A stretch of 64,000 bases of DNA. It comes from Micromonospora cabrerizensis (GTDB lineage Bacteria; Actinomycetota; Actinomycetes; Mycobacteriales; Micromonosporaceae). A program made the translations under genes and the position numbers. The DNA lies in NCBI RefSeq assembly GCF_022230955.1, contig NZ_JAKKFI010000084.1, forward strand, positions 62,001 to 126,000. Reading direction: 5' to 3'. How positions within the stretch are numbered: position 1 is the first letter of the stretch; every line of letters starts with the position of its first letter. Of the stretch, positions 35,712 to 43,200 are shown one piece after another. The notes beneath the pieces were generated by a model. The model worked only from the letters and a program-made list of their open reading frames with translations, had not been told where the DNA came from and made no database searches.

Positions 35712-36314
35712 ATGCGTCGCGCGTTCCTCGCGATCACCGGCCTGGCCGCCAGCACCACCGCGCTGGTGGTGTTCAAGGGCTCGCCGAGCGCCACCCCGGT
35801 CGCCCAGAACCTGCCGACCGCCCAGCCGGTCAACCCCTCCGGGCCGGGCACCGATCCCAGCGCCGCCCCGGACGCACCGGGCACCGACCCGGAGGCCGGC
35901 GCGCCGACGCCGTCGACGAGCGCCGGCGCCCCGGTGTCGCCCAAGCCCGGCAAGACCACCGCCCGCCCGTCGGGCACCAAGGCGACCACCAAGCCCCCCA
36001 GCGCGCCGCGCACCACCAAGGCGCCCCAGTCGACCACCCGCCGGGTCACCGGCAACGGCTTCGACAACGAGTACGGGTACGTGCAGGTGCAGATCGTCGT
36101 CTCCGGTACTCGGATCATCGAGGCTGTCGCGCTGTCGCTGCCCAGCGGGGGTGAATCCGACATCCACAGCGGCGACGTCAGCAACCGCTACGACGGCAAG
36201 GGCGGCGAGGTCGTGCAGAAGCAGAACGCGAACCTCAACACCGTCTCCGGTGCCACCGAGACCAGCAACTCCTACAAGCAGTCGCTGCGGTCCGCGATCG
36301 AGCAGGCATTCTGA
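35712..36314 (+). CDS. FMN-binding protein with flavinylation motif
   Basis: A 200-aa exported protein. The N-terminus MRRAFLAITGLAAS has a twin-arginine motif (RRAFL) and hydrophobic stretch. A linker rich in Pro, Thr, Ala and Lys follows (about 25-112), then an FMN_bind domain (about 115-200) ending in VSGATETSNSYKQSL. The SGAT Thr (about residue 181) is the family's site of covalent FMN attachment by ApbE. It likely carries electrons at the membrane surface. It starts 12 nt after the ferric reductase stop (GGAAAGG in between) and is followed after 1 nt by the ApbE gene. Confidence 0.92.
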   Translation: MRRAFLAITGLAASTTALVVFKGSPSATPVAQNLPTAQPVNPSGPGTDPSAAPDAPGTDPEAGAPTPSTSAGAPVSPKPGKTTARPSGTKATTKPPSAPRTTKAPQSTTRRVTGNGFDNEYGYVQVQIVVSGTRIIEAVALSLPSGGESDIHSGDVSNRYDGKGGEVVQKQNANLNTVSGATETSNSYKQSLRSAIEQAF

Positions 36315-36315
36315 C

Positions 36316-37089
36316 GTGCCGGCCGCGCTGACCCGACCCGGGCTGTGCCGGGTCGAACAGATCATGGGTACGGCGATCACCCTTGACCTCGCCGACGACC
36401 TGCCACCGGCGACCCTGGGCGAGCTGGCGGACCAGGTCTTCGCCTGGATGCGTGAGGTGGACGCCCGGTTCAGCACCTACAAGACGGACAGCGAGGTGTG
36501 CCGCTTCGACCGGGGTGAGGTGCTGCTCTCCGAGGCGTCCGCGGACCTGCGGTTCGTGCTGGAGGCCTGCGCCGACCTGTGGGGGGTCACCGACGGGTTC
36601 TTCGACGCGTACGCCACCGGGCGGCTCGACCCGTCCGGCTTCGTCAAGGGCTGGGCGGCCCAGGTCGCCTCGGACCGCCTGCTTGCCGCCGGTGCCGCGA
36701 ACCACTGCGTGAACGCCGGCGGTGACGTGCGCGTACGCGGCCTGTCGCCGTCGGGGGAGCCGTGGCGGATCGGCATCCGGCACCCGTGGGACGCCATGTC
36801 GACCTGCCTGGTGCTCACCGGGACCGACCTGGCTGTGGCCACGTCCGGCGTGTACGAGAGGGGTCGGCACGTGCTGGACCCGCGCCGGGGCGCGCCAGCC
36901 AGCGGGTTGCGCTCGGTGACCGTGGTCGGCACCGACCTGGGGGTGGCCGACGCGTACGCCACCGCCGCCCTCGCCATGGGGGCCCCCGGTCTGGGTTGGC
37001 TGGACCGCCTGGACGACGGCCACACCCACTCCGTCGTCACCGACGACGGCCGCCAGTACTACTCCGCCGCCATCCCGCTGACCGACTAG
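36316..37089 (+). CDS. apbE: FAD:protein FMN transferase
   Basis: A 257-aa ApbE flavin transferase that attaches FMN to Thr/Ser of target proteins. Motifs: CRVEQIMGTAITLDL, VDARFSTYKTDSEV, FVKGWAAQVASDRL, NAGGDVRVRG with WRIGIRHPW, and VATSGVYERGRHVLDPRRGAPA with VADAYATAALAMG (metal-binding Asp/Thr). It has no signal peptide or lipobox, unlike classical ApbE lipoproteins, so it is predicted to act in the cytosol. The GTG at 36316 is 1 nt after the stop of the FMN-binding gene, its obvious substrate. Shorter starts are possible. Confidence 0.93.
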   Translation: MPAALTRPGLCRVEQIMGTAITLDLADDLPPATLGELADQVFAWMREVDARFSTYKTDSEVCRFDRGEVLLSEASADLRFVLEACADLWGVTDGFFDAYATGRLDPSGFVKGWAAQVASDRLLAAGAANHCVNAGGDVRVRGLSPSGEPWRIGIRHPWDAMSTCLVLTGTDLAVATSGVYERGRHVLDPRRGAPASGLRSVTVVGTDLGVADAYATAALAMGAPGLGWLDRLDDGHTHSVVTDDGRQYYSAAIPLTD

Positions 37090-37366
37090 AAACGCGCCCT
37101 AGCGGACCGGGCGGTGGGTGCCGGCAGGGCGGGACCCGGTGGGGCGTGGACGGCCGGGGCGCGAGCCGGACGGTCGGGTGCCGGCCCAGCGGTGTCGTGG
37201 GTGGTTGCGCCGGGGCGGCTCGGTGCCGCCGGGATGAGAGGCTCTGTCGTCCGTGGACATCGTTCCCCCGTTCGTGGCGCGCGTTCGCGCCGTCCCCCTG
37301 TCAACGAGGACCGGCGCTCCGGAGACGCTGTCGGGCACCGGATGGAATCGTCGATCCGGGCTTTTC

Positions 37367-38038
37367 TCACATGCCCCGTCGGGGCAGGGGCAGGTGGCCG
37401 GGGATCAGGTCGGGGGTGAGCGTCACCCCGGTGGCGCGCAGCGCCCCGATCAACGTGTTCTGCACGAGGTAGGAATCCGGGAGTTGCCAGCGGGCCTGCT
37501 CGGGGGCGACCGCCCACCGCACGGTGCCCTCGGGCAGCCGGGTCGGCGGCGCGGGGATCCACGAGCCCGGCCCGTGCCGGACCACGTGGAAGCAGTGCTC
37601 CAGCTCCGGCCGGAGCGGGTCGCCGGGACGGACCAGGAACATCCACCGCCCGGTGGGCGTGACCAGCACCGGCCCGCGTACGCCGGTGCCGGCGGGGTGG
37701 ATCTGCACCGCGTCGAGCACGTGCCGGCCGAGGTGGGCGGGCACCTCCAGCACGTCGAAGGCCCGGCCGGTGGGCAGCAGCACCCCGTGCGGGCGGCTGC
37801 GCCACCAGGTCGCCACCCGGGCCGGGTCGGTGCTGGCTGCCAGCTCCCAGTTCTCCAGGGCGGGGTGGCAGCCCACGGTGGGACAGCCGGCCCGACCGCA
37901 GACGAAGCGGCTGCGGGCCAGGCAGGCACCCGGGGTCACCTCCCAGCCGTGTGCGGCGTACCGCATGGCGACCCGGCGCAGCCGGACCCGTTCCAGCGGC
38001 GACAGTTCGGCGACGCGCGGTGCGACATTTCCCCACAT
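37367..38038 (-). CDS. primase/polymerase-like (Prim-Pol) protein, possibly inactive
   Basis: A 223-aa protein related to the N-terminal bifunctional DNA primase/polymerase domain. It keeps the opening helix (VRLRRVAMRYAAHGWEVTPG), a Cys/His knuckle-like segment (CGRAGCPTVGCHPALENWE), the WWRSRPHGVLLPTG motif, and RHGPGSWIPAPPTRLPEG near the end. Where active enzymes have an Asp-x-Asp pair after the strand, this one reads FDVLEVP, so catalysis is doubtful. No helicase part is attached. I chose the ATG at 38038 because GGGGAG lies 9 nt upstream; an ATG at 38047 directly abuts that site. It is divergent from the XRE regulator. Confidence 0.8.
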   Translation of the reverse strand: MWGNVAPRVAELSPLERVRLRRVAMRYAAHGWEVTPGACLARSRFVCGRAGCPTVGCHPALENWELAASTDPARVATWWRSRPHGVLLPTGRAFDVLEVPAHLGRHVLDAVQIHPAGTGVRGPVLVTPTGRWMFLVRPGDPLRPELEHCFHVVRHGPGSWIPAPPTRLPEGTVRWAVAPEQARWQLPDSYLVQNTLIGALRATGVTLTPDLIPGHLPLPRRGM

Positions 38039-38134
38039 GTGTGCCATCTCCCCTCTTCTGGCCCGGCGGTCGCCAGGTCGCATGTCGAGCACCGTCACTG
38101 CCGTAACCCACGATCGTTGAGGTTGACGAACGGC

Positions 38135-38151
38135 TCGTGCAACTTGCACGA
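38135..38151. promoter_or_regulatory. 17-bp perfect palindrome between prim-pol and XRE genes
   Basis: TCGTGCAA-C-TTGCACGA, a perfect 8-bp inverted repeat with a 1-bp centre, lies in the 248-bp AT-richer divergent region. TTGACG at 38123 just precedes it. A likely operator, perhaps for the XRE protein encoded at 38287. Confidence 0.5.
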
Positions 38152-38286
38152 AAAGTACGAGGACTGGCTGTACGGCTGACGTACATCGTGTGCGACCAGC
38201 GAAAACCTGAAAATGAACGAGAGTCGCCGCACCCGCGGACATCGCCTCGACTCAATGGGTCGTGCGCGGCAGGGGAGGATGGGCAG

Positions 38287-39516
38287 ATGGACGAGCTACC
38301 CATAGGACGGCGAGTGGCCTACTGGCGGGGGCGACGCAAGATGTCGCAGCAGGTCTTCGCGGACCGGCTCGGCAAGTCGAAGAGCTGGGTCGACAAGGTC
38401 GAACGCGGCGTCCGTCGACTGGACAAGTTCTCCGTCCTCTACGAGATCGCCGACATCCTCCAGGTGGACGTCCAACTGCTGATGGGTAAGGACCCGGAGC
38501 GCCGCACCGACGCGCTGAACTGCATCGACCAGATCGAGGTGCAGGAGATCCGGGCGGCGCTGGAACGCTACGACTCGATGAGCGCGTACTTCGACGCGGC
38601 GCCCTCCCCGCCGCCGCTGGACGACATGCGCAAGGCCGTCAACCACGCCTGGCTCACCTACCAGTACGGCCGCTACGGGATGCTCACCCGGGCGCTGCCC
38701 AAGCTGCTGCGCGACGCCCAGGCGGCCGACGCCGCGTACGGCGGTGAGCGGGCCGCCGAGGCGGCCCACCTGCTCGGGCAGGTCTACCAGATCGCCTCCT
38801 CGGTGCTGCGCAAGCTCGGCGAGTGCGAGCTGGCCTGGCTGGCCGCCGACCGGTCGATGGCGGTGGCCCAGCGGGCCGACGACCCGCTGCTGGCCGGGAT
38901 CGCCACCACCCGGGTCTGCGCCGCCCTGGTCGCGATGGGGCGGGCCCGTCCCGCGCTGGAGCTGAACGTCCAGATCGCCAACCGGCTGGCACCGGGCGGC
39001 AGCAACGAGGTCTCCCCGGCCCGCCTGTCCGTCTACGGGATGCTGCTGCTCCAGGGTGCGATGGCCGCGTCGCGCATCGGTGACACGGCCAGCGTCGACG
39101 ACCTGATCAACTGCGCGCAGGAGGCCGCCGTCCTGCTCGGTGGCGACCACAACCACTACTGGACGTCGTTCGGCCCGACGAATGTCGAACTGCACCGGGC
39201 TGCCGCCGCGGTGGAGTTGGGCGACGGCGGTCGGGCCGTGGAGGTGCACCAGCTGCGCATCGCGGAGCCCTCTTTCAACGCGCTGCTGCCCGAACGTCGC
39301 GCCCACCACCTGCTCGACATCGCCCGCGGGTACGCCCAGATCGGCGACGTGGCGAACGCCGGCGAGATGCTGCTGCTCGGTGACCGACTCGCCCCGTCCG
39401 AGATCCGTTGCCGTCCGATCGCGCACGAGGTGATGTCCGACATCCTTCGTCGCACACGTGGTGCGCCGCCTTCTCCGGTAGCGGAGTTGGCTGAGCACAT
39501 GGGAGTAGGGGTATGA
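38287..39516 (+). CDS. XRE-family regulator with TPR-like C-terminal domain
   Basis: A 409-aa protein. An HTH_XRE domain is at residues 4-62 (IGRRVAYWRGRRKMSQQVFADRLGKSKSWVDKVERGVRRLDKFSVLYEIADILQ, broken here by recognition helix KSKSWVDKVE). A long helical region of TPR-like repeats follows (about 120-400; for example LLGQVYQIASSVLRKLGECELAWLAADRSM). Such architecture is common in actinomycetes, where these regulators pair with small flavoprotein or DUF397 genes; ligands are unknown. The ATG follows GGGGAGG by 8 nt. The flavoprotein gene follows after 16 nt. Confidence 0.9.
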   Translation: MDELPIGRRVAYWRGRRKMSQQVFADRLGKSKSWVDKVERGVRRLDKFSVLYEIADILQVDVQLLMGKDPERRTDALNCIDQIEVQEIRAALERYDSMSAYFDAAPSPPPLDDMRKAVNHAWLTYQYGRYGMLTRALPKLLRDAQAADAAYGGERAAEAAHLLGQVYQIASSVLRKLGECELAWLAADRSMAVAQRADDPLLAGIATTRVCAALVAMGRARPALELNVQIANRLAPGGSNEVSPARLSVYGMLLLQGAMAASRIGDTASVDDLINCAQEAAVLLGGDHNHYWTSFGPTNVELHRAAAAVELGDGGRAVEVHQLRIAEPSFNALLPERRAHHLLDIARGYAQIGDVANAGEMLLLGDRLAPSEIRCRPIAHEVMSDILRRTRGAPPSPVAELAEHMGVGV

Positions 39517-39532
39517 GCGCGGAGCCGGTTTG

Positions 39533-40105
39533 ATGGCCGGATCACCGTGCACCAGCGGGCGCCGCGAGGTGCTCTATGTCATCGCCTGCGGTTCGCCGTT
39601 GGCACGGCACGTCGGCCGTCTGGTCGACCTTGCCCAACAGGATGGTTGGGACGTCTGCGTGGTCACCACACCGGACGGCGCGAAGTTCGTCGACCAGTCG
39701 GCACTGGTCCGGCAGACCGGCCACCCGGTGCGGACGCACTACAAGAACCCCGGTGACCCGGACGTGCTGCCGCCCGCCGACGCCATGATCGTCTGCCCGG
39801 CCACCGTCAACACGGTCAACAAGTGGGCGGCCGGGATCACCGACACCCTCGCGCTCGGTTTGCTGGTCGAGGCGCAGGGCAAGGGCGTCCCCATCGTGGC
39901 GGTGCCCTACACCAATGTCGCGATGGCCTCCCATCCGGCGTTCCGGGCCGGGGTGGCCCGGCTGGCCGAGTGGGGTGTCACGGTGCTCTTCGGTGATCAC
40001 GTGATCGCCCTGCACCCGCCCGGAACGGGGGAGCAGCACCTGTCCGCCTTCCCCTGGGCGAAGCCGCTGGCCGCGCTGCGCGCCGTCTCGGTGAGCGCCG
40101 TCTAG
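39533..40105 (+). CDS. HFCD-type flavoprotein
   Basis: A 190-aa member of the homo-oligomeric flavin-containing Cys decarboxylase family (PPC decarboxylase/EpiD fold). Motifs: LYVIACGSPLARHVGRLVDLAQQDGWDVCVVTTPDG, MIVCPATVNTVNKWAAGITDTLALGLLVEA and VPYTNVAMASHPAF. Substrate is unknown; it probably binds FMN. The ATG has GGAG 8 nt upstream. The gene follows the XRE regulator with 16 nt between them, so they form an operon, a pairing seen widely in actinomycetes. Confidence 0.9.
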   Translation: MAGSPCTSGRREVLYVIACGSPLARHVGRLVDLAQQDGWDVCVVTTPDGAKFVDQSALVRQTGHPVRTHYKNPGDPDVLPPADAMIVCPATVNTVNKWAAGITDTLALGLLVEAQGKGVPIVAVPYTNVAMASHPAFRAGVARLAEWGVTVLFGDHVIALHPPGTGEQHLSAFPWAKPLAALRAVSVSAV

Positions 40106-40174
40106 GGCTCCCGCTCGGCGCGACCGGGCCGGGCGTCACCGCCAGGCGACCCCGCGCCGGTAAGCTGGGCCGCC

Positions 40175-41047
40175 GTGAGCACAAGCGGATCCGCGCCGAC
40201 GGTGACCGACGTCGTGGCCGAGCTGGAACGGCGCTTCCCGCCGGTCTGGGCCGAGGAGTGGGACCGGGTGGGCCTGGTGCTCGGTGAGCCGTCCGCCCCG
40301 GTGCGCCGGGTGCTCTGCGTGGTCGACGTGGTGCCCGAGACGGTCGCCGAGGCGCTGGCCGCCGAAGCCGACATGATCGTCTCGCACCACCCCCTGCTGC
40401 TGCGCGGGGTCTCGTCGGTCGCTCCGACGACCTTCAAGGGGCGGATCATCCACCAGCTGATCCGGGCCGGGGTGGCGCTCTACGCGGCGCACACCAACGC
40501 CGACGTGGCCTCCCCGGGCGTCTCGGACGCTCTCGCTGCCCGGTTCGGGCTGACCGGGCTGCGCCCGCTGCTGCGGCCCGCGCCCGGCTCACCCGCCCAC
40601 GGCGACGACCGGGGCTTCGGGCGGGTCGGCGAGCTGCCCCACCCGATGACCCTCGCCGAGCTGACCCGGCACGCCGCCGCCGTGCTTCCCGTCACGTCCT
40701 GGGGAGTTCGCGCCGCGGGGGACCCCGGGCGTATGGTTCGTACCCTCGCCGTCAGCGGCGGGTCGGGGGACAGCTTCCTCGGCGCCGCGACCGCCGCCGG
40801 GGTGGACGCCTTCCTCACCGCCGACCTGCGGCACCATCCGGCCGGCGAGCACCTCGCCGCCGATGGTCCCGCCCTGATCGACGCCGCCCACTGGGCGACC
40901 GAACGACCGTGGCTGGACGACCTGGCCGCCCTCCTCCGGGAGGCGCTGGGCGTCGAGACGCTGGTGTCCGACCTGGCCACCGACCCGTGGACCGTGCACG
41001 CCGCCGCACCCGTTGTGGACGACAAGGAGCCCGACCGTGAAGGCTGA
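40175..41047 (+). CDS. Nif3-like dinuclear metal centre protein
   Basis: A 290-aa Nif3/YbgI family protein. Metal-ligand motifs: DMIVSHHPLLLRG (His pair), ALYAAHTNADVA (His, Asp) and the C-terminal DAFLTADLRHHPAGEHLAADGPALIDAAHWATERPWL (His, Glu). The biochemical role is still uncertain; members form hexameric rings with two metals per subunit. TAAGCT at 40161 lies 8 nt before the GTG (leaderless pattern). It is the first gene of a conserved trio (mycobacterial Rv2230c-Rv2229c-Rv2228c); the next gene overlaps it by 11 nt. Confidence 0.93.
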   Translation: MSTSGSAPTVTDVVAELERRFPPVWAEEWDRVGLVLGEPSAPVRRVLCVVDVVPETVAEALAAEADMIVSHHPLLLRGVSSVAPTTFKGRIIHQLIRAGVALYAAHTNADVASPGVSDALAARFGLTGLRPLLRPAPGSPAHGDDRGFGRVGELPHPMTLAELTRHAAAVLPVTSWGVRAAGDPGRMVRTLAVSGGSGDSFLGAATAAGVDAFLTADLRHHPAGEHLAADGPALIDAAHWATERPWLDDLAALLREALGVETLVSDLATDPWTVHAAAPVVDDKEPDREG

Positions 41048-41774
41048 CCCTCAGGTGCAGCGCCGCCTGCTCGACCTCCAGGCGATCGACACCAACCTCG
41101 CCCAGCTCGCCCACCGCAGGCGCACGCTTGCCGAGCGGGCCGAGCTGGAGTCGCTGGCCCGGGAGTTGTCGTCGCTGGAGGACGAGCGGGTCCGCGCCCA
41201 GGTGGCGGTCGACGACCTGGACCGGGACATCACCCGGCTGGAAAAGGACGTCGAGCAGGTCCGGGCCCGTAAGCAGAAGGACGAGAACCGCCTTGCCGCC
41301 GGCACCGGCCCGGCCCGGGAGCTGGAGGCGCTCCAGCACGAGCTGGTCTCCCTCAACCGGCGCCAGGGTGACCTGGAGGACGCCGAGCTGGAGCTGATGG
41401 AGCAGCGGGAGACCGCGCAGGGCGTCCTGGACGGCGTGGAGCAGCGGCTGGCCGACACCCGCGACAAGCGGGCCGCCACCGAGCAGCGCCGCGACGAGGC
41501 CATGGCCGAGATCGCCAAGGAGGAGGAGTTCAAGCGCGGGGCCCGTCAGCCACTCGCCGCTGATCTCCCCAGCGACCTGGTCACCCTGTACGACAAGATC
41601 CGCGCGGACACCGGGCTGGGCGCCGCGCTGCTCACCGCCGGCCGGTGCGGCGGGTGCCGGTTGGACCTCTCCGGTGCCGACCTGGCCCGGATCCGTAAGG
41701 CCGCCCCGGACGACGTGGTCCGTTGCGAGGACTGCCGGCGGATCATGGTCCGCACCAACGAGTCGGGTCTGTAG
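41037..41774 (+). CDS. coiled-coil hairpin zinc-ribbon protein (CT398-like)
   Basis: A 245-aa protein with a long antiparallel coiled coil (about residues 8-175, rich in Glu, Arg, Leu and Ala) and a C-terminal zinc ribbon with two CxxC knuckles (GRCGGCRLDLS and VRCEDCRRIM). Family members are proposed to bind nucleic acid or act as chaperone-like partners; the role is unknown. The GTG at 41037 lies 7 nt after AAGGAG and inside the end of the Nif3 gene. It is followed after 3 nt by the RNase H/phosphatase gene. Confidence 0.92.
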   Translation: MKADPQVQRRLLDLQAIDTNLAQLAHRRRTLAERAELESLARELSSLEDERVRAQVAVDDLDRDITRLEKDVEQVRARKQKDENRLAAGTGPARELEALQHELVSLNRRQGDLEDAELELMEQRETAQGVLDGVEQRLADTRDKRAATEQRRDEAMAEIAKEEEFKRGARQPLAADLPSDLVTLYDKIRADTGLGAALLTAGRCGGCRLDLSGADLARIRKAAPDDVVRCEDCRRIMVRTNESGL

Positions 41775-41777
41775 GTC

Positions 41778-42923
41778 GTGGCACCGCGGGTGGTCAGCGT
41801 CGAGGCCGACGGCGGGTCCCGGGGCAATCCCGGCCCCGCCGGCTACGGCGCGGTCGTGCGTGACGCGGAGACCGGCGAGGTGCTCGCCGAGCGCTCCGAG
41901 TCGCTCGGCACGGCGACCAACAACGTCGCCGAGTACCAGGGGCTCATCGCCGGGCTGACCGCCGCCGCCGAGCTGGGCGCCGCCGAGGTGGACGTCCGGA
42001 TGGACTCCAAGCTGGTGGTCGAGCAGATGTGCGGCCGCTGGCAGATCAAGCACCCGGGCCTGCGGCCCCTCGCCGCGCAGGCGGCCGGGCTGGTGGGCCG
42101 GTTCACCGCGGTCCGGTTCACCTGGATCCCCCGCGAGCAGAACCGGCACGCCGACGCGCTCGCCAACGCCGCCATGGACGCCGCCGCCGGCCGGCCCCCG
42201 TCGGCCCCGGCGGCGGGCCGACCTCCGGCGACGCCCGCGACCGGCAGTGACCCGGCGACAGCGCCGGCGTCGTGGGAGCCCCGGCCGAGCTTCACGGCCA
42301 CCCGGCTGATCCTGGTCCGGCACGGCGAGACCGAGTACACCGAGCAGCGGCGCTACTCCGGCCGCGGCGACGTGCCGCTCTCCGAGCAGGGCCGCGCGCA
42401 GGCCCGCGCCACCGGCGCCCGGGTGGCCGAGCTGGCCCCGTCCGTCGGGGCCGTGCTCAGCTCACCGCTGTCCCGGTGTACGGCCACCGCGGCGTCGATC
42501 GTCGAAGCGCTCGACGGTGACGTGCCGGTGCGCACCGAGGACGACCTGATCGAGTGCGACTTCGGCCAGTGGGAGGGTCGCACCTTCACCGAGGTCCGTG
42601 AGCAGTGGCCGGGGGAGATGGACGCCTGGCTGGCCTCACCCCGGATCGCCCCGCCGGGCGGGGAGTCGTTCACCCACGTCGCCGAACGCGCGCACCGCGT
42701 CGTCACCGGGCTGCTCACCGCGTACCCCGGGGAGACCGTGGTGGTGGTCTCGCACGTCTCGCCGATCAAGCTGGTGCTGCGCGACGCGCTCGCCGCCGGC
42801 GACGGGTTCCTGCACCGGCTCTTCCTGGACGCGGCCGGCATCTCGGTGCTCGACATGTGGCCCGACGGCGGCGTCGCCGTCCGCACGGTCAACGACACCG
42901 CCCACCTCGCGAAGATCGAGTAA
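41778..42923 (+). CDS. bifunctional RNase H / acid phosphatase
   Basis: A 381-aa fusion like mycobacterial Rv2228c. The N-terminal RNase HI domain (about 1-135) has active-site acids in SVEADGGSRGNPGPAGYG, ATNNVAEYQGL, MDSKLVVEQM and NRHADALANAAMD. A Pro/Ala linker follows (about 138-172). The C-terminal histidine phosphatase domain (about 175-381) has LILVRHGETEYTEQRRYSG (catalytic His), ECDFGQWEGRTF and VVVVSHVSPIK. It removes RNA from hybrids; the phosphatase part resembles CobC (alpha-ribazole phosphatase) but its substrate is unknown. It is the last gene of the three-gene operon. Confidence 0.95.
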   Translation: MAPRVVSVEADGGSRGNPGPAGYGAVVRDAETGEVLAERSESLGTATNNVAEYQGLIAGLTAAAELGAAEVDVRMDSKLVVEQMCGRWQIKHPGLRPLAAQAAGLVGRFTAVRFTWIPREQNRHADALANAAMDAAAGRPPSAPAAGRPPATPATGSDPATAPASWEPRPSFTATRLILVRHGETEYTEQRRYSGRGDVPLSEQGRAQARATGARVAELAPSVGAVLSSPLSRCTATAASIVEALDGDVPVRTEDDLIECDFGQWEGRTFTEVREQWPGEMDAWLASPRIAPPGGESFTHVAERAHRVVTGLLTAYPGETVVVVSHVSPIKLVLRDALAAGDGFLHRLFLDAAGISVLDMWPDGGVAVRTVNDTAHLAKIE

Positions 42924-42977
42924 TTCCCATCTGTCGGGAGGGTTTTGGGTCGAGGGCCCGAACCTGTGGGGAAAGTG

Positions 42978-43006
42978 TTGACAGTGGATGGACCCCGCTT
43001 CACGAT
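42978..43006 (+). promoter_or_regulatory. housekeeping-type promoter of the M14 gene
   Basis: TTGACA at 42978-42983, a 17-bp spacer, and CACGAT at 43001-43006. The predicted start near 43013 leaves a leader of about 190 nt before the ATG at 43201. The rest of the leader shows no riboswitch that I recognise. Confidence 0.6.
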
Positions 43007-43200
43007 CGTTTCGTGCGAAGCGTTCATCTGACGAAGCGGGGTCACATCGACCTCCTGCGCGTCGCCAGCGCGGCCTGTCGACGCTCCATCTGACGCCGGG
43101 TCCCTCCCTCCCTCGCACGCTTCAGGCGTCTCCCATCCCGCTGGTCTCCGGCCCGGCGGCGCCTTCGCCTGCGCGTACCCCTCCGACAGGAGATCCCCCC

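Noticed and set aside
42924..43200. Riboswitch in the long leader of the M14 gene
   Set aside because: No recognisable aptamer core was found; only a promoter and a ribosome site can be supported.
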